Shown piece by piece: positions 58,267 to 64,000 of a DNA stretch of 64,000 nt. This stretch comes from Pseudomonas entomophila. GTDB taxonomy: Bacteria; Pseudomonadota; Gammaproteobacteria; Pseudomonadales; Pseudomonadaceae. The stretch is from assembly GCF_029193575.1 (NCBI RefSeq), contig NZ_JARGCS010000033.1, positions 124,001-188,000 of the forward strand, given 5' to 3'. A program made the position numbers and the translations under genes. How positions within the stretch are numbered: position 1 is the first letter of the stretch; each line of letters opens with the position of its first letter. The notes beneath the pieces are model-generated. The model had not been told where the DNA came from and made no database searches. It saw only the letters and a program-made list of their open reading frames with translations.

Positions 58267-59604
58267 ATGGCCGAGCTCTTGGTGCGCAACGCACGGTTGG
58301 TCAATGAGGGACGGGAGTTCGACGGCGACCTGCTGGTGGTCCACGGGCGTATCGACAAGATCGCCGGCAGCATCGAAGGGGTGCGCGCGCGCCTCGAGAT
58401 CGATGCCGCCGGGCAGTGGCTGCTGCCGGGGATGATCGACGACCAGGTGCATTTTCGTGAGCCCGGCGCGCCGCACAAGGGCAGCCTGGCCAGCGAGTCG
58501 CGGGCGGCGGTGGCCGGCGGCATCACCAGCTTCATGGACATGCCCAACACCAACCCGCCAACCCTGACCCTCGAGGCGCTGGCCGACAAGAAGCGTCGCG
58601 CGGCGTCCGCTTCGTGGGCCAACTACGGCTTTCATTTCGGCGTCAGCAACGACAACCTCGACACCATCGCGGCCCTCGACCCACGCGAGGTCGCCGGGGT
58701 CAAGGTGTTCATGGGCGCTTCGACCGGCAATATGCTGGTCGACGACCCCCAGGTGCTGGAACGCCTGTTCATCTATTGCCCCACCATCCTGCTGGCCCAC
58801 TGCGAGCACACCCCGAGCGTCCTCGCCAACGAGGCGCGCTACCGCGAGCGCCATGGTGAATTCATCCCGGCCTCGGCGCACCCGCTGATCCGCGATGCCG
58901 ATGCCTGCTATCGCTCGTCGTCGCTGGCGGTGGAGATGGCCCGGCGCTTCGGCACGCGCCTGCACGTGCTGCACCTGACCACCGACCGGGAGCTGGCCCT
59001 GTTCACCCCAGGCCCGGTGAGCGGCAAGCGCATCACCGCCGAGGCATGCCTGCACCACTTGTCGTTCGATGACCGCGACTACGCCCAGCTCGGCCACCTG
59101 ATCAAGTGCAACCCGGCGATCAAGTCGCGTGCTGACCGCGATGCCCTGCGCCGGGCGTTGGCCGCCGACCTGATCGATGTGATCGGTACCGACCACGCCC
59201 CTCACACCCTGGAGGAAAAATGCCGGGTCTATGGCCGTGCACCGTCTGGCCTGCCACTGGTTCAGCACGCGCTGCCGGCGGCGCTGGAGCTGGTGAGCGA
59301 GGGCGTGCTGAGCCTGCCCCAGATGGTGCGCAAGACCAGCCACGCGGTGGCCGAGCTGTTCGCCATTCGCGAGCGGGGCTTTCTGCGCGAAGGCTATTGG
59401 GCCGATTTCGCCCTGGTCGAGCGTTTGATCAAACCGCGTGCCGTGGCTGACGAGCCCGTGCTCGCCCATTGTGGCTGGACCCCTTTCCAGCATCGGCATT
59501 TCAGCCATGCCGTGCGCAGCACCGTGGTCAGCGGCCAACTGGCCTGGCACCGCGGCCAGGTGCAGGTGCGTTGCCAGGGCCTGCCCTTGATGTTCGACCG
59601 TTGA
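58267..59604 (+). CDS. pyrC: dihydroorotase-like protein with altered metal motif (PyrC2/PyrQ type)
   Basis: A 445-residue amidohydrolase-fold protein. The first metal motif reads MIDDQVHFREPG, so the first His of the usual D-x-H-x-H-x-R is Gln. Other active-site parts are present: the bridging Lys in GVKVFMGASTG, His in LLAHCEHTP, LHVLHLTTDREL, and the Asp in IGTDHAPHT. This Gln form is typical of the Zur-controlled paralogue in Pseudomonas (PA5541 type), thought to replace the zinc enzyme PyrC in pyrimidine synthesis when zinc is scarce. It begins 2 bp after the carbonic anhydrase gene and is followed by dksA2 after 25 bp. Confidence 0.88.
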   Translation: MAELLVRNARLVNEGREFDGDLLVVHGRIDKIAGSIEGVRARLEIDAAGQWLLPGMIDDQVHFREPGAPHKGSLASESRAAVAGGITSFMDMPNTNPPTLTLEALADKKRRAASASWANYGFHFGVSNDNLDTIAALDPREVAGVKVFMGASTGNMLVDDPQVLERLFIYCPTILLAHCEHTPSVLANEARYRERHGEFIPASAHPLIRDADACYRSSSLAVEMARRFGTRLHVLHLTTDRELALFTPGPVSGKRITAEACLHHLSFDDRDYAQLGHLIKCNPAIKSRADRDALRRALAADLIDVIGTDHAPHTLEEKCRVYGRAPSGLPLVQHALPAALELVSEGVLSLPQMVRKTSHAVAELFAIRERGFLREGYWADFALVERLIKPRAVADEPVLAHCGWTPFQHRHFSHAVRSTVVSGQLAWHRGQVQVRCQGLPLMFDR

Positions 59605-59629
59605 CCCCCCTTTGCACGAGTGTTGCCCC

Positions 59630-60034
59630 ATGACCGAAGACGACTTGCTCCATCAGCCTCCCGAGGCCTACATGAACGAGCCGCAGCGCCAGTTCTTCCG
59701 CAACCTGCTGCTGAGCCAGCGCCTGGCGTTGCAGGCACGCATCGAGGAAGAGTTTCGCGCCTTGCGTGAGCAGGAGGTGCACAGCGACCCCGCCGACCTG
59801 GGCAGCGCCGAGGAGGAACGCCACTGGCAACTCCGTTCGCTGGAGCGGGAAAAGCGCTTGCTGGACAAGATCGACCAGGCGCTGGAGCGCCTGGCCCGTG
59901 GCGAATACGGCTGGTGCGAGGAAACCGGTGAGCCGATCGGCCTGCGCCGCTTGCTGCTGCGCCCCATGGCGACCTTGTGCATCGAGGCCAAGGAGCGCCA
60001 GGAACTCAGGGAGCGGCACCTGCGCGACGACTGA
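59630..60034 (+). CDS. dksA2: DksA2, zinc-independent DksA paralogue
   Basis: A 134-residue DksA/TraR-family protein that binds RNA polymerase through its secondary channel with ppGpp. The coiled coil (about 15-90) holds the tip segment DPADLGSAEEERHWQLR. The C-terminal globular part has C96-E-E-T99 and C117-I-E-A120, two Cys instead of the four of a zinc finger. This pattern (CxxT, CxxA) is the mark of DksA2, which works without zinc in P. aeruginosa. It closes the Zur-controlled operon. The ATG at 59630 is preferred to the in-frame one at 59612. It converges on the MgtC-type gene with no gap. Confidence 0.93.
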   Translation: MTEDDLLHQPPEAYMNEPQRQFFRNLLLSQRLALQARIEEEFRALREQEVHSDPADLGSAEEERHWQLRSLEREKRLLDKIDQALERLARGEYGWCEETGEPIGLRRLLLRPMATLCIEAKERQELRERHLRDD

Positions 60035-60748
60035 TCAGTCGTGGGCCAACGGTTGGGCCAGCAGCTGCCAGCGCACCGAGCTGACGCCTTTCTCCAGGCT
60101 CACCCGGCTGACCAGGCGCTCCAGCAGGTTTGGCGCCTGCGGCGTGCCGAGCAGTTCGGCCAGCACTTCCAGGCGGGCCGGGTCGTGCAGGTCTTCGCTG
60201 TGCAGCGATTGCAGGCGCAGGCTCGGGTCGCTCAGGCTGTGCAGCATCAGGCTGCGCACCTGGATCTCGTCCTCTGCGCGGCACACGATGCGCACCTCGA
60301 AACGCTGCTCGACCTCGCTGGCCGGCACCACGTCCTGGCGGTCCAGGCGCTGGGAGATCTCGCGCAGCAGGATGTTGGCGCACAGCACCACCAGGCTGCC
60401 CAGGGTCGCCTCCAGCAGCAGGCCGAGGCTGCACAGCACGCCGACCGCGGCGGTGCACCAGAGGGTCGCGGCGGTGTTCAGGCCACGCACGTTGAAGCCA
60501 TCGCGCATGATCACCCCACCGCCCAGGAAGCCGATGCCGGACACCACATACGCGGCGATGCGCGAGGCATCGCTGGGGGCCATGCCGGGCACGGCCTGGG
60601 TCATCAGCACGAACAGGCAGGCCCCGGTGCTGACCAGCGCGTTGGTGCGCAGGCCAGTCAGGCGCTGACGCAGTTGACGCTCGGCACCGATCAGCGCACC
60701 GAGCAGCAGGGCCACGCTGACGCGCAGCAGAAATACTTTCCAATCCAT
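60035..60748 (-). CDS. MgtC/SapB-family membrane protein
   Basis: A 237-residue protein. Residues 1-135 form four to five membrane segments with the MgtC family blocks ALLLGALIGAERQLRQRLTGLRTNALVSTGA, YVVSGIGFLGGGVIMRDGFNVRGLNTAATLW and CSLGLLLEATLGSLVVL. The C-terminal 100 residues form a soluble ACT-like domain. MgtC proteins help survival in low magnesium and in host cells; transport itself is not their proven role. The start at 60748 has aaagagg upstream. The first base of its stop is adjacent to that of dksA2. Confidence 0.88.
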   Translation of the reverse strand: MDWKVFLLRVSVALLLGALIGAERQLRQRLTGLRTNALVSTGACLFVLMTQAVPGMAPSDASRIAAYVVSGIGFLGGGVIMRDGFNVRGLNTAATLWCTAAVGVLCSLGLLLEATLGSLVVLCANILLREISQRLDRQDVVPASEVEQRFEVRIVCRAEDEIQVRSLMLHSLSDPSLRLQSLHSEDLHDPARLEVLAELLGTPQAPNLLERLVSRVSLEKGVSSVRWQLLAQPLAHD

Positions 60749-60783
60749 AGCAAACCTCTTTCCACGGGCCGTGACCCGTACAG

Positions 60784-60804
60784 GCGCTTTCAGCACGAAA
60801 GCGC
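60784..60804 (-). promoter_or_regulatory. hairpin in the 5' region of the MgtC-type gene
   Basis: GCGCTTTC (60784-60791) and GAAAGCGC (60797-60804) are exact arms with a 5-base loop, 36 bp before the start codon. MgtC genes elsewhere have long regulated leaders; a role here is inferred only. Confidence 0.4.
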
Positions 60805-60846
60805 GGCACTTGAAAACGGGAATGCGCGGCACTTGAAAACGGGAAT
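60801..60846. repeat. two tandem copies of a 23-bp unit
   Basis: A 23-bp unit (60801-60823), GCGCGGCACTTGAAAACGGG plus AAT, is repeated exactly at 60824-60846, and a further GCGC follows. The copies lie 53-98 bp before the MgtC-type start. The rest of the 450-bp gap 60749-61198 shows no gene that I can support. Confidence 0.85.
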
Positions 60847-61198
60847 GCGCAGGACCACGGGCCCGACCGCGTCACGGCAGTGGGGCAGGGGAAAGAGGGA
60901 GGGCATCGGCCATAGGGCCAGAGATGAACCACCGTCTACCGGTTTCGGCGAGACAGTGGCAGGGGTGCTGCCGGACTAGCTCGCCGTGTGGGCCTGTCGC
61001 AATCGACTGGGGCTACTGTCCAATGCAGGACTCCTGTTGGGGATGCGAAATTGCGTCGCGGACCTTACGCCCAGGTTCTGGCAGGGTCAAGGGCAGCTGC
61101 ATGACAATTGCTTCACCGCGGCAAATGCCGGGTGGATTCCGTCCCATTCCCACGCAATGTTACCCTTGCGCCTTTCGCCCACTGCGCCGGACCATCAC

Positions 61199-61663
61199 AT
61201 GCTGTTCAACATCGCCGTCATGCTCGGCACCCTGGTGGCCATGGAAGGTGTCGGCACGCTGGCCCACAAGTACGTCATGCACGGCTGGGGCTGGTGGTTG
61301 CATCGCTCGCACCATGAGCCGCAGTTGGGCGTGCTGGAGACCAACGACCTTTATCTGCTGGCACTGGCCTTGGTGGCTGCCGCGCTGGTGGCGCTGGGCA
61401 AGGCTGGGCATGCGCCGTTGCAGTGGGTTGGCGCGGGCGTCGCGGGGTATGGGGTGCTGTATGTGCTGGCCCATGACGGCTTGTTCCACCGTCACTGGCC
61501 GAACAAGCCACGTCCAGTGCATCGCTACCTGAAACGGCTGTACCGGGCGCATCGGTTGCACCACGCGGTGAAGGGGCGCGAGGGCAGTGTGTCGTTCGGG
61601 TTCTTCTATGCACCGCCCTTGCGGGTGCTCAAACGTCAGTTGCGCGAGCGGCGGGGCGGGTAG
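61199..61663 (+). CDS. crtZ: beta-carotene hydroxylase-like protein (CrtZ / fatty acid hydroxylase superfamily)
   Basis: A 154-residue membrane protein with the di-iron His motifs of the CrtZ group: HKYVMH (about 22-27), HRSHHEP (about 35-41), HDGLFHRHW (about 92-100) and HRLHHA (about 116-121), plus four hydrophobic segments. CrtZ adds hydroxyl groups to the ionone rings of beta-carotene. No other carotenoid gene is in the window, so the substrate here is uncertain. The Shine-Dalgarno is weak; an in-frame ATG at 61157 would add 14 residues. A REP-like hairpin follows. Confidence 0.82.
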   Translation: MLFNIAVMLGTLVAMEGVGTLAHKYVMHGWGWWLHRSHHEPQLGVLETNDLYLLALALVAAALVALGKAGHAPLQWVGAGVAGYGVLYVLAHDGLFHRHWPNKPRPVHRYLKRLYRAHRLHHAVKGREGSVSFGFFYAPPLRVLKRQLRERRGG

Positions 61664-61694
61664 GCGGTATCCATTGGGCGGGGTGGCGCGCCCC

Positions 61695-61725
61695 TCGCGG
61701 GGCAAGCCGGCTCGTCGCCCCGCGA
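61695..61725. terminator. REP-like hairpin between convergent genes
   Basis: TCGCGGGGC (61695-61703) and GCCCCGCGA (61717-61725) are exact 9-bp arms around an AAGCCGGCT-rich loop. The hairpin lies in the 74-bp gap between crtZ and the converging symporter gene. Confidence 0.6.
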
Positions 61726-61737
61726 TGAGGCCCGCTA

Positions 61738-62628
61738 TTACCCCACCGTCTCCCGTTCGTTGACCGCCACCTGCCCCCGGCTCACCGCCCAGCCGAACAC
61801 GGCGGCGGTAAAGAACATGATCAGGCTGTAGATCGCCGCCGGCACCGCCATGGTGGCGTTGTTCAGCAGGCTCGGGCTCAGCGCCAGGGCGATGGCCAAG
61901 GTGCCGTTGTGGATGCCGATCTCCATGCCGATGGCGATCGCCTGGCGCTTCGGGATCTTCAGCAGGCGTGGCACCCAGTAGCCCACGCCCAGGCTGAGCA
62001 GGTTGAACAGCAGCGCCGCCAGGCCCACCAGCGGCGCGTACTCCACCACCGTCTGCCAGTCCTTGGCCAGCGCCAGGACGATGGTGAACGCCAGGAACAA
62101 CGCCGCCACCAGCTTCATCGGTTTTTCCATGCGCGCGGCGAACCCCGGCGCGAAACGGCGAATCAGCATGCCCAGGGCCACCGGCAGCAGGACGATGGCG
62201 AACACCTGCATGACCTTGGCGAATTGCAACGGAATCGCCTGGTCCGAGGCCATGAACCACGACAGCGACAGGTTCACCAGCAACGGCATGGTGAGGATGG
62301 CGATCAAAGAGTTGACCGCAGTGAGCGTGATGTTCAGCGCCACGTCACCATGGGCCAGGTGGCTGAACAGGTTGGCCGTGGTGCCGCCCGGCGAGGCCGC
62401 CAGCAGCATCAGGCCCACCGCCAGCGCCGCCTCCAGGCCGAAGCCGTTGGCGATCAGGAAACACACGAACGGCAGCAACAGGATCTGGCAGGCCAACCCC
62501 ACCAGCACGGGCTTGGGGTACTTCACCACCCGGGCGAAATCGGCCAGGGTCAGCGACAGGCCAAGGCCGAGCATGATGATGCCCAGGGCCAGGGGCAGGA
62601 TGGCGGTCAGCAGGGGGGAGGCGGTCAT
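61738..62628 (-). CDS. bile acid:sodium symporter (BASS) family transporter
   Basis: A 296-residue inner-membrane protein with nine to ten hydrophobic segments. LGLGLSLTLADFARVVKYPKPVLVGLACQ, ASPGGTTANLFSHLAHGDVALNITLTAVNS and AIGMEIGIHNGTLAIALAL are family blocks; the SPGG and EIGIHN segments hold the sodium-binding residues. Bacterial members carry organic anions such as pyruvate, pantoate or bile acids with sodium. The substrate is unknown. It is divergent from the Dyp peroxidase gene, with 173 bp between. Confidence 0.9.
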   Translation of the reverse strand: MTASPLLTAILPLALGIIMLGLGLSLTLADFARVVKYPKPVLVGLACQILLLPFVCFLIANGFGLEAALAVGLMLLAASPGGTTANLFSHLAHGDVALNITLTAVNSLIAILTMPLLVNLSLSWFMASDQAIPLQFAKVMQVFAIVLLPVALGMLIRRFAPGFAARMEKPMKLVAALFLAFTIVLALAKDWQTVVEYAPLVGLAALLFNLLSLGVGYWVPRLLKIPKRQAIAIGMEIGIHNGTLAIALALSPSLLNNATMAVPAAIYSLIMFFTAAVFGWAVSRGQVAVNERETVG

Positions 62629-62801
62629 CGGCGGTCTCTTGGGCGAAGGATCTCGAGCAGTGTAGGTGGCCCGCCGGGCTTCGCTAATGGCACAACGCCT
62701 GCTATTGGTAACTTTTTGTTAAGCGCCAGCGTCGGCGTGCCGCGTTGCGATGGGCTGCCGGGCGCAGTAGCATTTGCGCTTTTGCCAAGGATTAGCCTGT
62801 C

Positions 62802-63680
62802 ATGCCGTTCCAGCAAGGTCTGCTTGCCACCCCGGTGCCGGCCCATGCCCGCCACCTGTTCTTTGCCCTTCAGTCGATCGAGGCGCTGCCTGGCGTGCTC
62901 GACGCGTTGCTGCCGCAGGTCGATGGCCAGCAGTTGATCCTCGGCGTCGGCGCCCCCCTGGCCAAGGCCCTGGGCCGTGAGGTGCCGGGCCTGCGCGCCT
63001 TCCCGCAGCTGGACGCTGTGGTCGAGAACCCCAGCACCCAACACGCCCTGTGGTTGTGGCTGCGCGGCGCAGAGCGTGGCGAGCTGTTCCTGCGCGCACA
63101 GGCGCTGGAGGCGCAGCTGGCGCCCGCGTTGCGCCTGGTCGACAGCGTCGACGGCTTCCTGCACCGCGGTGGCCATGACCTGACCGGCTACGAGGATGGC
63201 ACCGAGAACCCGGTGGACGCCGACGCCGTTGAGGCCGCCATCACCGCTGGCGACGTGCCAGGGCTGGTCGGCTCCAGTTTTGCCGCGTTCCAGCTGTGGA
63301 AGCATGACCTGGGTTACTTCAAGGCGCTGCCACAGGCCGAGCAGGACGACATCATCGGTCGTCGCCTGAGCGACAACGAAGAGCTCGAAGACGCGCCTGA
63401 GTCGGCCCACGTCAAGCGCACCGCCCAGGAAAGCTTCGACCCCGAGGCGTTCATGGTCCGCCGCTCGGTGGCCTGGGCCGACGAGCGCGGCGCGGGGCTG
63501 GCCTTCGTCGCCCTGGGCCATTCCTTCGACGCCTTCGAGGTGCAACTGCGGCGCATGAGCGGGCTGGAAGATGGCGTGACCGACGCCCTGTACCGCTTCA
63601 GTCGACCGTTGACCGGTGGTTACTACTGGTGCCCGCCGATGGGCGCGAGCGGCGTGGACGTCAACCTGCTGCTGGGCTGA
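62802..63680 (+). CDS. Dyp-type haem peroxidase
   Basis: A 292-residue cytoplasmic dye-decolorising peroxidase of the YfeX-like group. The distal motif is GHDLTGYEDGTENP, with the catalytic Asp of the GXXDG pattern. The distal Arg is likely in VRRSVAWADE or nearby, and the proximal haem His in FVALGHSFDAFEVQLRRM. It uses hydrogen peroxide to oxidise aromatic compounds. There is no signal peptide. A REP-like element and a Tat-exported aldo/keto reductase gene follow. Confidence 0.92.
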   Translation: MPFQQGLLATPVPAHARHLFFALQSIEALPGVLDALLPQVDGQQLILGVGAPLAKALGREVPGLRAFPQLDAVVENPSTQHALWLWLRGAERGELFLRAQALEAQLAPALRLVDSVDGFLHRGGHDLTGYEDGTENPVDADAVEAAITAGDVPGLVGSSFAAFQLWKHDLGYFKALPQAEQDDIIGRRLSDNEELEDAPESAHVKRTAQESFDPEAFMVRRSVAWADERGAGLAFVALGHSFDAFEVQLRRMSGLEDGVTDALYRFSRPLTGGYYWCPPMGASGVDVNLLLG

Positions 63681-63736
63681 TCGCTAAATATCCAGATACA
63701 GAATCTCCTGACCGTGTAGGACATCGCGACTAGCCT

Positions 63737-63760
63737 GTAGGAGCGGGCTTGCCCCGCGAT
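63737..63760. repeat. REP-like element
   Basis: GTAGGAGCGGGCTTGCCCCG with the following CGAT is the clearest example of the REP-like core of this window. It lies in the 115-bp gap after the Dyp peroxidase gene. Confidence 0.6.
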
Positions 63761-63795
63761 TGGGCCATAGGCACCACCACGATCGGGAGATTTCC

Positions 63796-64000
63796 ATGTA
63801 CGGCCGTCGCGATGTCCTGCGCGCTGGCGCCGCCTTGGGCCTGCTGGCCGCCAGCCCCCTGCTGCGCGCCGAAGGCTCCAGCGCCATGCTCACCCGCAAA
63901 ATCCCTTCTTCTGGCGAAGCCCTGCCTGTGATCGGCGCGGGCACCTCCGGCAGTTTCGAGGTGCAGACCGGCACCCCTCAATACCAGCAGCTCAAGGACG
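63796..64000 (+). CDS. aldo/keto reductase with Tat signal (3' end outside window)
   Basis: The first 68 residues are visible. MYGRRDVLRAGAALGLLAAS is a twin-arginine signal with RR at residues 4-5, and the cut site is likely near LLRAEG. After it comes MLTRKIPSSGEALPVIGAGT, the first strand and loop of periplasmic aldo/keto reductases. The ATG at 63796 follows a ggaga Shine-Dalgarno. Export to the periplasm is unusual for this mostly cytoplasmic family but known for such Tat-linked members in Pseudomonas. The rest is beyond the window. Confidence 0.8.
   Translation, partial: MYGRRDVLRAGAALGLLAASPLLRAEGSSAMLTRKIPSSGEALPVIGAGTSGSFEVQTGTPQYQQLKD

Noticed and set aside
60924..61532. 202-residue frame before and across crtZ
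   Set aside because: Out of phase with crtZ, rich in Arg, Trp and Ser; crtZ His motifs are in the other frame.

Overview
The window is high-GC, densely packed bacterial DNA that reads as a Pseudomonas chromosome, probably of the putida/fluorescens side. The evidence is an aruH/aruI pair, a Zur-controlled gamma-carbonic anhydrase/dihydroorotase/DksA2 operon, an orphan carotene-hydroxylase-like gene, and several REP-like palindromes with the core GCGGGCTTGCC. No tRNA, rRNA, CRISPR array or insertion sequence was seen. Both window ends cut a gene.

Region 1 (1-17.0 kb) is catabolic and transport. An acyl-CoA dehydrogenase (partial), an ADP-forming-type acyl-CoA synthetase, AruI and AruH form an arginine-transaminase operon. 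A divergently placed Rrf2-type regulator faces an oligopeptide-type ABC operon that ends in a flavin quinone reductase, with a near-perfect 25-bp dyad between them. A polyamine-type binding protein, an omega-aminotransferase, a LuxR-type regulator and a formamidase-family amidase follow.

Region 2 (17.0-26.1 kb) is the least explained part. An AT-richer 690-bp leader with a TetR-like palindrome and a doubtful cysteine-rich small ORF precedes five co-directional genes: a two-domain glycosyltransferase (GT4-like plus GT2-like), a HemN-like radical SAM enzyme, and an MFS exporter flanked by two paralogous proteins that each look like a tandem dimeric alpha-beta-barrel fold. I know no named pathway with this set, and it is my best candidate for an undescribed biosynthetic system. 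A KfrA-like coiled-coil DNA-binding protein and two overlapping tiny ORFs close the region.

Region 3 (26.3-57.0 kb) is a complete yersiniabactin-type siderophore locus. One leftward operon of ten genes, nearly all overlapping, runs ybtP, ybtQ, irp2, a RhtX/FptX-type permease, irp1, ybtU, ybtT, ybtE, pchB, pchA. Salicylate is supplied by separate pyochelin-type PchA and PchB rather than by one fused salicylate synthase. Divergent to it are an LCMT-type methyltransferase and a YbtA-like AraC regulator. A FyuA-like receptor and a second AraC regulator follow. Fur-box-like sequences lie in both divergent promoter regions.

Region 4 (57.0-64 kb) holds a GNAT acetyltransferase, the zinc-starvation operon (gamma-carbonic anhydrase, dihydroorotase-like protein, DksA2) behind a Zur-like box, an MgtC-type membrane protein, a carotene-hydroxylase-like protein, a bile-acid/sodium symporter family protein, a Dyp-type peroxidase and the start of a Tat-exported aldo/keto reductase. 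The siderophore locus and the zinc-starvation operon together make the right third of the window a metal-limitation region.
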